From positions 1 through 33,056 of the forward strand of contig JAIXVE010000243.1 of NCBI GenBank assembly GCA_027483175.1: a stretch of 33,056 bases of DNA, read 5' to 3'. Both the position numbers and the translations under genes were made by a program. This document shows positions 26,537-33,056 of this stretch, one piece after another. Origin of the DNA: Verrucomicrobiaceae bacterium (lineage in GTDB: Bacteria; Verrucomicrobiota; Verrucomicrobiia; Verrucomicrobiales; V1-33). The notes beneath the pieces are model-generated. The model did no database searches and was not told the origin of the DNA. It saw nothing but the letters and a program-made list of their open reading frames with translations. The stretch's first letter is position 1. Each line of letters begins with the position of its first letter.

Positions 26537-27820
26537 ATGCACCAGCGCATCTTCATCGGCCTCCTCTCAGGCATCGCCGCAGGCCTCGCCCTCCAGGGCC
26601 TGCGCCACTCGGGCTTCCTCTCCCCAGCCTTCCTCGAAGGCCTCGACGCCTCCCTCCTCTCCCCCGTCGGCAAGGTCTTCCTCGGCATGCTCCGCATGGT
26701 CGTCGCCCCACTCGTCTTCGCCAGTCTCGCCCTCGGCGTCGCCCAACTCGGCCGTCTCGACCGCCTCGGCCGTCTCGCCTCCCGCACCTTCGCCCTCTTC
26801 GCCCTCAATATGGCCGTCGGCACCATCCTCGGCCTCCTCCTCATGAACTGGCTCCAGCCAGGCGCAGGCATCGACGCCGCCGCCCGGTCCTCACTCATCG
26901 CCAGCCAGGCCGCAGGCGTCGCCAAAGCCCAGGCCGGCCTCGCCGCCCAATCCGGTAAATTCAACGTCGGCTCGCTCGTCGAAATGTTCTTCCCAGCCAA
27001 CTGGATCACTTCCCTCGCCGACCCCAATCTCCAGATCCTCCCTCTCATCGCCTTCGCCCTCCTCTGCGGCATGGCCGCCACCAGTCTCTCCGAATCCCAA
27101 CGCGTCTCCTTCATCGACGCCATGGATCTCATCGCCCGACTCGGCACCAAAATCGTCGACTTCGCCCTCGCCCTCGCCCCCTACGCCGTCGCCTGCCTCA
27201 TGGCCTCCGCCGTCGTCCGCTTCGGAGCAGGCGTCCTCGGCCCGCTCCTCCTCTTCGTCTTCGGCGTCCTCGGCGTCATGGCCCTCCACCTCTTCGGCTC
27301 CATGACTCTCCTCCTCAAAGCCTTCAGCAAGGTCCCACCGGGAAAATTCTTCCGCGGCATCCGCACCGTCATGCTCACCGCGTTCTCCACCAGCAGCAGC
27401 AACGCCACTCTCCCCACTTCCCTCCGCGTCGCCCGCGACGAACTCGGCGTCTCCGCCCCCACCGCCGGCTTCGTCCTCCCACTCGGAGCCACCATGAACA
27501 TGAGCGGCACCGCCCTCTACGAAGGCTGCGTCGTCCTCTTCGTCGCCCAGGCCTACGGCATCCACCTCGATCTCGCCCAGCAGGCCATCCTCGTCCTCCT
27601 CACCGTCCTCAGCGCCGTCGCCGTCTCCGGCATCCCCGGCGCTTCCCTCCCGCTCATCATCGGTCTCCTCGGCAACTTCGGCATTCCCGCCGAAGGCCTC
27701 GCCCTCGTCCTCGGCTTCGACCGCATCCTCGACATGGCCCGCACCGTTCTCAATGTCGCCGCCGACCTCGTCACCGCGGTCATCGTCGACCAATCCTCTC
27801 CTTCCCCGGACTCCCCATGA
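26537..27820 (+). CDS. Dicarboxylate/amino acid:cation symporter (DAACS/GltP family)
   Basis: A 427-residue symporter with eight membrane helices and two re-entrant hairpins. HP1 carries the serine-rich STSSSN motif (284-289). The TM7 motif is NMSGT (321-325); Ser323 replaces the Asp of the usual NMDGT. HP2 has SGIPGAS, and TM8 has DMART with Asp399 and Arg402. These motifs bind Na+ and the acidic substrate in GltPh-type transporters. The Asp-to-Ser change falls at a known Na+-site residue, so coupling may differ. The start was set at ATG 26537 at the first helix; an open frame further upstream overlaps the Ate gene. It overlaps the EVE gene by 4 bases (ATGA). Confidence 0.92.
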   Translation: MHQRIFIGLLSGIAAGLALQGLRHSGFLSPAFLEGLDASLLSPVGKVFLGMLRMVVAPLVFASLALGVAQLGRLDRLGRLASRTFALFALNMAVGTILGLLLMNWLQPGAGIDAAARSSLIASQAAGVAKAQAGLAAQSGKFNVGSLVEMFFPANWITSLADPNLQILPLIAFALLCGMAATSLSESQRVSFIDAMDLIARLGTKIVDFALALAPYAVACLMASAVVRFGAGVLGPLLLFVFGVLGVMALHLFGSMTLLLKAFSKVPPGKFFRGIRTVMLTAFSTSSSNATLPTSLRVARDELGVSAPTAGFVLPLGATMNMSGTALYEGCVVLFVAQAYGIHLDLAQQAILVLLTVLSAVAVSGIPGASLPLIIGLLGNFGIPAEGLALVLGFDRILDMARTVLNVAADLVTAVIVDQSSPSPDSP

Positions 27821-28308
27821 ACTTCTGGCTCTTCAAATCCGAACCCGACGTCTTCTCATTCGCCGACCTCAAATCCCGCCCCCATCGCCGCGAACCATGG
27901 TCCGGGGTCCGCAACTACCAGGCCCGCAACTTCATGCGCGACTCCATGCTCCCAGGCGACCTCGGTCTTTTCTATCACTCCAGTTGCCCCCAGCCAGGCG
28001 TCGCCGGCATCCTCCGCATCGCCTCGGAACCCAAACCCGATCCCTCCCAGTTCATCCCGTCCGACGAGTACTTCGACCCCAAAGCCTCCCCGGATCGCCC
28101 CATCTGGCAACTCGTCGACGTCGCATGGGCCGCCGACCTCCCCCAGTTCGTCTCCCTGGAAAACCTCCGCGCCGCCCCAGCCCTCGCCGACATGCAGATC
28201 CTCCGCCGCGGCAACCGTCTCTCCATCACTCCCGTCACCCCTGACGAATTCCACCACATCTGCTCCCTCGGCGGTCTCTCCCCCAAAGCCATCGCCGCCC
28301 TCTCCTGA
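27817..28308 (+). CDS. EVE-domain protein
   Basis: A 163-residue single-domain protein of the EVE family (PUA-related fold). It starts MNFWLFKSEPDVFSF and has the conserved WSGVRNYQARNFMR, the YHSSCPQPGV loop and a later YFDPKA segment. EVE domains bind modified bases, such as methylcytosine, and are often linked to restriction or stress systems, but many copies are housekeeping. No nuclease or methylase gene is next to it here. Its start overlaps the symporter stop codon (ATGA), so the two are coupled. Confidence 0.92.
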   Translation: MNFWLFKSEPDVFSFADLKSRPHRREPWSGVRNYQARNFMRDSMLPGDLGLFYHSSCPQPGVAGILRIASEPKPDPSQFIPSDEYFDPKASPDRPIWQLVDVAWAADLPQFVSLENLRAAPALADMQILRRGNRLSITPVTPDEFHHICSLGGLSPKAIAALS

Positions 28309-28364
28309 ACGCGGACAACCGCCAGCCTTGCGCGCCCACCTCCCCCAGCGCACCGCTGGCCCAG

Positions 28365-29846
28365 ATGATCCCCCGTATCTTCCTGCTGCTCCTCCTCGCC
28401 TCTCTCCGCCCAGCCTCCGCCGCCACGCCTCCGCCCAACATCGTCTTCATCCTCGCCGACGACCTCGGCTGGGGCGAACTCGGCTGCTACGGCCAGCAGA
28501 AAATCCCCACGCCCAACATCGACCGGCTCGCCGCCGAAGGGCTCCGCTTCACCCAGCACAACAGCGGCGCTCCCGTCTGCGCCCCCTCCCGCTGCGTCCT
28601 CCTCACCGGTAAACACCTCGGCCACGCCGAAATCCGCGGCAACCAGCAGGCCTCCGTCCGCTTCCCCGAATTCAAAGAAGGCCAGCACCCGCTCTCCGCC
28701 GCCGCCACCACGCTCCCCTCCGTCCTCCGCAACGCCGGCTACTCCACCGCCGCCTTCGGAAAATGGGGGCTCGGCCCCGTCGGCAGCTCCGGCGACCCTA
28801 ACTCCAAAGGCTTCAACCTCTTCTTCGGCTACAATTGCCAGGCCGTCGCCCATTCCTACTTCCCCTCACACCTCTGGCGAAACAAGGAACGCATCCCCCT
28901 CAACAACCCTCCCATCCCCGGTCACGCCAAGCTCCCGCCCGACGGTCTCTCCGCTTCCTCCTTCCAGGGCCAATCCTACGCCCCGCTCCGCATGATCTCG
29001 GAAGCCGAAACCTTCATCGCCTCCACCACCCCCGCCAAACCGTTCTTCCTCTACCTCGCCTTCATCGAACCCCACGTCGCCATGCACCCGCCCGCCGACG
29101 AGGTCGACAAATTCCCGCGCGACTGGGACCCGCAACCCTATCAAGGCGAAAACGGCTACCTCCCCCACGCCCGACCCAGAGCCGCCTACGCCGCCATGAT
29201 CAGCATGCTCGATTCCTACGTCGGCCGCATCCGCAGCGCCCTCGACAAATCCGGCGCAGCCCCTAACACGCTCATCGTCTTCACCAGCGACAACGGTGCC
29301 ACCCACGCCGGCAAACCAGACAGTCCGTTCCACATCGGCGGCGCAGACCCGGTCTTCTTCAACAGCACCAAAGGTCTCCGCGCCTACAAAGGCAGTATCT
29401 ACGAAGGCGGTCTCCGCGTCCCCTGCATCGCCCACTGGCCCGGAAAAATCACCAAGGGAACCGTCACCGACGCCCCTTCCTACTTCGCCGACTGGTTCCC
29501 CACGCTCTGCGCCGCCTCCGGCACCACCCCACCCGACGGGCTCGACGGCGAAAACCTCCTCCCCATCCTAACCGGCAACCCCGCACCCGCCTCCCGCAAC
29601 CCCATGGTCTGGGTCTTCCCGGAATACACCGGCCAGGTCGCCGTCAGAATCGGCCCTCACAAAATCCTCCGCCGCGGGCTCAAAACCAGAAAACCCGGCC
29701 CGTGGGAAGTCTATCATCTCCCCTCCGACCCCTCGGAACAGAACAATCTCGCCGCCACCAACCCCGACCTCATCGCCAAAGCCGTCGCCATCCTCCGCGA
29801 CCAGTCATCCCCTAACGACATCTTCCCGCTCGCCATCCCGGATTGA
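28365..29846 (+). CDS. Secreted type I (formylglycine) sulfatase
   Basis: A 493-residue arylsulfatase. A signal peptide (about 1-20) precedes the metal pair DD at 32-33 (ADDLGWGE). The sulfatase motif CAPSR has Cys72 for formylglycine formation and Arg76. GKWGLG and SDNGA are further conserved sites. It differs clearly from the leftward sulfatase at 13676-15034, so they probably act on different substrates. It lies 56 bases after the EVE gene on the same strand. The substrate is unknown; sulfated polysaccharide fragments are likely. Confidence 0.93.
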   Translation: MIPRIFLLLLLASLRPASAATPPPNIVFILADDLGWGELGCYGQQKIPTPNIDRLAAEGLRFTQHNSGAPVCAPSRCVLLTGKHLGHAEIRGNQQASVRFPEFKEGQHPLSAAATTLPSVLRNAGYSTAAFGKWGLGPVGSSGDPNSKGFNLFFGYNCQAVAHSYFPSHLWRNKERIPLNNPPIPGHAKLPPDGLSASSFQGQSYAPLRMISEAETFIASTTPAKPFFLYLAFIEPHVAMHPPADEVDKFPRDWDPQPYQGENGYLPHARPRAAYAAMISMLDSYVGRIRSALDKSGAAPNTLIVFTSDNGATHAGKPDSPFHIGGADPVFFNSTKGLRAYKGSIYEGGLRVPCIAHWPGKITKGTVTDAPSYFADWFPTLCAASGTTPPDGLDGENLLPILTGNPAPASRNPMVWVFPEYTGQVAVRIGPHKILRRGLKTRKPGPWEVYHLPSDPSEQNNLAATNPDLIAKAVAILRDQSSPNDIFPLAIPD

Positions 29847-29991
29847 CACGCCCTCCCACCGAGGTGGACTTTCCCCTCCCCCCTACGCCACCGATCCGCA
29901 TCCACGGTCCCGGCCAGTTTTTCGTCTTTCTCATCATCCCACCCCCCTTTCCCCGCGTAAATCCGACACAAAACTACAACAGAACTTAATC

Positions 29992-31173
29992 ATGAGCATC
30001 GCCCTCCAGTCCCTCGCCCTCCCCCCGGCCGAACGCAAATTCCCCGCGTTCTCCCTCGAACGTCTCCTCCGCTCCGTCTTCGAACCGACTCTGAACCGCC
30101 GCATCTGTGTCCTCATCGACCTCCCAGACCCGGCCCTCATGAAGGACTACGCCTTCCTCTCCGACGACCGCTTCGCCATCCAGCGCCGCGCCTGCGAAAA
30201 CTTCCAGCAACCGCTCCTCAACGGGGTCATGAAGGTCCTCGGTCTCTCCGGCGGCGAAATGTTCGCCTACCGCATGACCTACGGCAGCAACCTCGACCTC
30301 GAAGACCTCTGCGTCGACGCCGCAGGCAACGAACTCAGTCTCGAAGCCGATGTCTACGCCGAGTACGACATCATCCTCTGCATCTCCACCTACAGCGCCA
30401 CCGCCCCGCTCACCGCGATGGCCAAAAAATACAACTTCCGCGGCGCAACCCTCCACGGGGTCAATGAGGTCATCCTCAACAGCGGGCTCGCCGTCGACTA
30501 CAACGAGGTCAGCCGCGACGCCGAAAAACTCCGCAAGGCCCTCACCAAAGCCGACTCCATCGAAATCGACTTCGCCCTCGAATCCGGCGAAATCCTCACC
30601 GCCAAACTCCTCCTCGACGGTCAGGAAGCCCAGAAAAGCCACGGGCTCTGCCGCGGCACCCAGCCCGACATCGCGAACCTCCCCGCCGGCGAGGTCTACT
30701 TCGTCCCCACCAGCGCTGAAGGGCTCTTCCCCATGAAGTACGAGGACGGCACCCTCGGCCGTCTCACCGTCACCGGCGGCCGCATCGTCCGCTCCGACCT
30801 CATCTCAGGCAATCAGGCCACCATCGACGCCCACAACGCCCGCCTCATCGCCGACCCCATGACCGGTGTCCTCGGCGAACTCGGCTTCGGCACCCAGGTC
30901 CTCCCAGTCTCCGGAGCCGACATTCAGGACGAGAAAGTCCTCGGCACCTGCCACCTCGCCACCGGCCGCGACGACCATCTCGGCGGCCACATCACCCCGG
31001 ACCTCTTCAAGGAACACCGCAACGCCACGCACGACGATATCCTCTTCGCCCCTCACAAAACCCCTAACTTCGATATCCGTCAGGTCCGCATGATCCGCGG
31101 CAGCCAGACCGAGGTCCTCATCGAACACTTCAAGCCCGCCGCCTACCTGCTGAACGCTTTGGCTGCCGATTGA
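29992..31173 (+). CDS. M29-like (aminopeptidase T related) metallopeptidase
   Basis: A 393-residue cytoplasmic protein resembling M29 aminopeptidases. The likely metal-site segments are NLPAGEVYF (Glu234), LGELGFG (Glu296), GTCHLATGRD (His321) and THDDI (His347, Asp348), in family order. The N-terminal half is the less conserved substrate-binding domain. M29 enzymes remove N-terminal residues, often with Co2+ or Zn2+ ions. A putative leucyl aminopeptidase role is the best guess. No signal peptide is seen and the start is preceded by an AT-rich stretch without Shine-Dalgarno. A clear terminator lies just downstream (31204-31242). Confidence 0.82.
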   Translation: MSIALQSLALPPAERKFPAFSLERLLRSVFEPTLNRRICVLIDLPDPALMKDYAFLSDDRFAIQRRACENFQQPLLNGVMKVLGLSGGEMFAYRMTYGSNLDLEDLCVDAAGNELSLEADVYAEYDIILCISTYSATAPLTAMAKKYNFRGATLHGVNEVILNSGLAVDYNEVSRDAEKLRKALTKADSIEIDFALESGEILTAKLLLDGQEAQKSHGLCRGTQPDIANLPAGEVYFVPTSAEGLFPMKYEDGTLGRLTVTGGRIVRSDLISGNQATIDAHNARLIADPMTGVLGELGFGTQVLPVSGADIQDEKVLGTCHLATGRDDHLGGHITPDLFKEHRNATHDDILFAPHKTPNFDIRQVRMIRGSQTEVLIEHFKPAAYLLNALAAD

Positions 31174-31203
31174 CTGCGGTAGCCAAATCCCGGATTCTCC
31201 GGG

Positions 31204-31242
31204 GAACGGGGCGGGAAGCGCGGTCCTGCCCCGTTCAATTTT
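31204..31242 (+). terminator. Intrinsic terminator of the M29-like gene
   Basis: GAACGGGGC (31204-31212) pairs with GCCCCGTTC (31228-31236), a perfect 9-bp stem, followed by AATTTT. It begins 30 bases past the stop codon. Spacing, GC content and U-rich tail fit a Rho-independent terminator. Confidence 0.8.
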
Positions 31243-31246
31243 CCTC

Positions 31247-31279
31247 ACGCCCCCCTCAGCCTTGCGCTGCGGGGGGCGT
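31247..31279 (+). other. Second strong hairpin before the OvoA-type gene
   Basis: ACGCCCCCC (31247-31255) pairs with GGGGGGCGT (31271-31279), a 9-bp stem, with an inner CAGC/GCTG stem (31257-31260 with 31266-31269). It lies 4 bases after the terminator's U-tail and 66 bases before the next start codon. It could be a second terminator or a 5'-leader structure. Confidence 0.5.
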
Positions 31280-31344
31280 TCTGCTTCCCTCCCCCGCCCC
31301 TCCCGCCCGCGATCCCTCCCATCCATTTCTAACCAATCATTCCC

Positions 31345-32070
31345 GTGTCCAATCTCTACGAATCCCCCCGCCTCGTTCACGAATACCTTCTCTTCCACTA
31401 CGGCGCCGCGCACGAAATCCTCCCATGGCAGCAGGGCCCCGTCGCCGCACTCAACTTCCCCGTCCGCACCGTCACCGAAATGACCAACCCCTCCCCGCGC
31501 CGCCGCGCCCTCGACATCGGCTGCGCCGTCGGTCGCTCCGCCTTCGAACTCTCCCGATTCTGCGACCACGTCACCGCTCTCGACTTCTCCCAGGCCTTCA
31601 TCGACGCCGCCAACACGCTCCGCTCAGGCCACGAAATCCATTGCGAGGTCGCCGACGAAGGCCGTCTCACCATGCCCTTCACCGCTCACCTCCCCGACTC
31701 CGCTCAACCCGACCGCGTCACCTTCGCCCGCGGCGACGCCATGAACCTCCCACCCGACCTCGGCTCGTTCGACCTCGTCCACGCCGCCAATCTCCTCTGC
31801 CGCCTGACCGACCCCAAACCTTTCCTCTCCCGTCTCCCCGACCTCGTCTCTCAAGGCGGCCAACTCATCCTCACCACCCCATGCACATGGCTCGAGGAAT
31901 TCACCCCTCCCTCCAACTGGCCCCCTAACCGCACCATCGACTGGATCACCGACTCCCTCTCCCAACACTTCCGCCTCCTCCACCAGAAAGACCTCCCCTT
32001 CCTCATCCGCGAACACTCCCGCAAATTCCAATGGTCCGTCGCCCTCGGCTCCCTCTGGGAACGACTCTGA
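31345..32070 (+). CDS. OvoA C-terminal-type methyltransferase (4-mercaptohistidine N-methyltransferase-like)
   Basis: A 241-residue methyltransferase matching the C-terminal domain of OvoA, which N-methylates 4-mercaptohistidine in ovothiol synthesis. The family hallmarks are YLLFHYG, ALNFPVRTV, SAM motif I ALDIGCAVGR (55-64), GDAMNLPPDLG, AANLLCRL and the C-terminal TWLEEFTPP. In many organisms this domain is fused to the sulfoxide synthase; here it stands alone and no synthase gene is in the window. The start is GTG at 31345; no Shine-Dalgarno is visible. A partner encoded elsewhere is expected if it makes ovothiol. Confidence 0.82.
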   Translation: MSNLYESPRLVHEYLLFHYGAAHEILPWQQGPVAALNFPVRTVTEMTNPSPRRRALDIGCAVGRSAFELSRFCDHVTALDFSQAFIDAANTLRSGHEIHCEVADEGRLTMPFTAHLPDSAQPDRVTFARGDAMNLPPDLGSFDLVHAANLLCRLTDPKPFLSRLPDLVSQGGQLILTTPCTWLEEFTPPSNWPPNRTIDWITDSLSQHFRLLHQKDLPFLIREHSRKFQWSVALGSLWERL

Positions 32071-32095
32071 CCACCCCACACACACCACCTGCCAC

Positions 32096-32178
32096 TTGCT
32101 CCAAAGGAGCAACCCATACCAGCCTGGGGCATCGCCCCAGGTGAACAATAACAAAACATCCTCAAGCCCTGAAAGGGC
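32096..32178. repeat. Three-hairpin palindromic repeat between convergent genes
   Basis: Three stems lie in a row: TTGCTCC-AAA-GGAGCAA (32096-32112), CCTGGGGC-ATC-GCCCCAGG (32123-32141) and GCCCT-GAA-AGGGC (32166-32178). All are perfect. They sit between the OvoA-type gene and the convergent lipoprotein gene. The pattern resembles interspersed palindromic repeats I recall from planctomycete and verrucomicrobial genomes, and could also serve as a two-way terminator; the number of copies in the genome is unknown. Confidence 0.65.
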
Positions 32179-32206
32179 GCCCCCCGCTCTCCCTGCCATC
32201 CAACCA

Positions 32207-32650
32207 TCAGCGTTCCACACGCAATTTCGCCAACTCCGCTTCGTGCATCTCCTCGATACCAGGATACCACACCGCCGAAGTCAGTTTGAACCTCTCCATC
32301 CCATGCCGTCGATCTGACTTGAAAAAGCCCCTGACCAGAATCGTTTGGCCGACGCTTGCGTCTTTAAAAGTATCACCCGAAATAGGAATGAGATCTACCG
32401 AATCGTCTAGCCGCGGGTGCTTTCCGAGTTGAGTGAGCTTTCCGTAAAGCTGAATGACATCTCGTCGCAACGCACCTCCTCCTTGCACCGCTTGTGCCGT
32501 GGTCATGATCGGAGCGTGGGCCGAAAGACCAGACTTCATCGACGGGGTCGACAAAAACAATGCGGCCACACAGGCACAGGAATTAAGCGAAAGCAACACC
32601 GCTCCCGCCACACCAGACAAGATTGCTAGTTTGAAAATCCGTCGATTCAT
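32207..32650 (-). CDS. Putative lipoprotein or membrane-anchored protein, unknown function
   Basis: A 147-residue protein with a signal-like N-terminus (about 5-27) ending in LLSLNSCAC, where a Cys at the lipobox position suggests lipid attachment. The mature part contains a beta-rich region with ILVRGFFKSDRRHG and a mixed alpha/beta tail. No family was recognised. The ATG at 32650 was chosen at the signal; the frame opens further upstream to 32695, into the neighbouring gene. It follows the next gene by 13 bases, so they form a pair. Base composition is much lower in GC than the rest of the window. Confidence 0.65.
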   Translation of the reverse strand: MNRRIFKLAILSGVAGAVLLSLNSCACVAALFLSTPSMKSGLSAHAPIMTTAQAVQGGGALRRDVIQLYGKLTQLGKHPRLDDSVDLIPISGDTFKDASVGQTILVRGFFKSDRRHGMERFKLTSAVWYPGIEEMHEAELAKLRVER

Positions 32651-32663
32651 TTTTCGCTCATTG

Positions 32664-33041
32664 TTATTCTGAAATATGCCAAAGAGGCGCCTCATCAGCG
32701 ACCCCCAACCTTCTCCGCATCTGCAAATACTCAGCCAAGCTCACAGAGTAATCGTAGAAAAACAACAAATTCCTCTTCGGATCAACACTTTTCGTCTTCT
32801 TCGTTATCGTCTGAAACAAAACGCCATCCCCTGCAGAATCATCGGTGATCTCAGCCACCTCACCATCGACCTCGTCCCTGTCAGCATCTTCGAACGCAGC
32901 CCGCCCCCGGTCAATCTGTTCACTTGTCAGCACTTCATACACTCCCATTTTCGGATGCGTTCTGGCATAGATAAAAAAGCCGCGATCACTGCCCTTCCCC
33001 CCATTCTCCGTCAGCAAAATCTTGTAGGCGTAAAACCCCAT
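32664..33041 (-). CDS. Hypothetical protein at right edge, possibly 5'-truncated
   Basis: An open frame of 125 codons starting MGFYAYKILLTENGG and ending RRLGVADEAPLWHISE. The middle is rich in Asp and Glu (FEDADRDEVDGEVAE) and the end is helical and basic. No known domain was recognised. The frame remains open from the ATG at 33041 to the window edge (33056), so the true start may lie outside and the protein may be longer. Row 32761-32820 has only 22 G or C in 60 bases, against 40 of 60 at 28441-28500. It lies 13 bases upstream of the lipoprotein gene. Confidence 0.6.
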   Translation of the reverse strand: MGFYAYKILLTENGGKGSDRGFFIYARTHPKMGVYEVLTSEQIDRGRAAFEDADRDEVDGEVAEITDDSAGDGVLFQTITKKTKSVDPKRNLLFFYDYSVSLAEYLQMRRRLGVADEAPLWHISE

Positions 33042-33056
33042 CTTGCCAGCGCCGTC

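Noticed and set aside
27817..28308. EVE-domain gene as part of a defence island
   Set aside because: No restriction, methylase or other defence gene is nearby; it is coupled to a symporter instead.

Overview
The window is GC-rich bacterial DNA, most likely from a member of the Verrucomicrobia (PVC group). The reasons are: two formylglycine-type sulfatases; a very large secreted beta-propeller / HEAT / CxxCH cytochrome protein of the kind known almost only from planctomycetes and verrucomicrobia; a Tat-exported Gfo/Idh/MocA oxidoreductase; a redoxin with a C-terminal SHD1-like domain; and start sites that mostly lack Shine-Dalgarno motifs. The assignment is inferred from gene content; there is no rRNA or tRNA in the window to confirm it.

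Layout. Left edge (1-4559): the first codons of a leftward gene, a Tat-exported oxidoreductase with an intrinsic terminator, a small lipoprotein, then a rightward trio (alpha/beta hydrolase, HAD phosphatase, cupin). Next is a 420-base gene-free stretch (4560-4979) holding a MITE-like inverted-repeat element. A complete leftward F1Fo ATP synthase operon in the classical order atpB-E-F-H-A-G-D-C fills 4980-11892. Its upstream region carries a perfect CRP-type palindrome, and atpE is flanked on both sides by perfect 8-bp hairpins. Upstream of this (12103-21233), also leftward, is a close-packed cluster: GntP-family permease, M19 dipeptidase, 1238-residue dehydrogenase/cytochrome/PmoA-like protein, sulfatase, OFA-type MFS transporter and its 41-residue small companion.

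From 21399 to 25652 are cell-envelope and housekeeping genes: a methyltransferase, a HAD hydrolase coupled to an L,D-transpeptidase, rlmH, a TlpA-like redoxin-SHD1 fusion and an HU-like protein. From 25807 to 32070 is a rightward run: an Ate/Bpt-like aminoacyl-tRNA-protein transferase, a DAACS-type symporter with an altered Na+-site motif, an EVE-domain protein, a second sulfatase, an M29-like aminopeptidase and a free-standing OvoA-type methyltransferase. A three-hairpin repeat (32096-32178) separates this from two leftward genes at the right edge, which have clearly lower GC and no recognised function.

How the genes work together: the atp operon makes the proton-driven ATP synthase. The gntP-dipeptidase-dehydrogenase-sulfatase-MFS cluster looks like a scavenging module in which secreted enzymes process a polymer or decorated organic substrate and two permeases handle small products; the substrate cannot be read from the sequence. 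No phage genes, transposases, CRISPR arrays or RNA genes were recognised.
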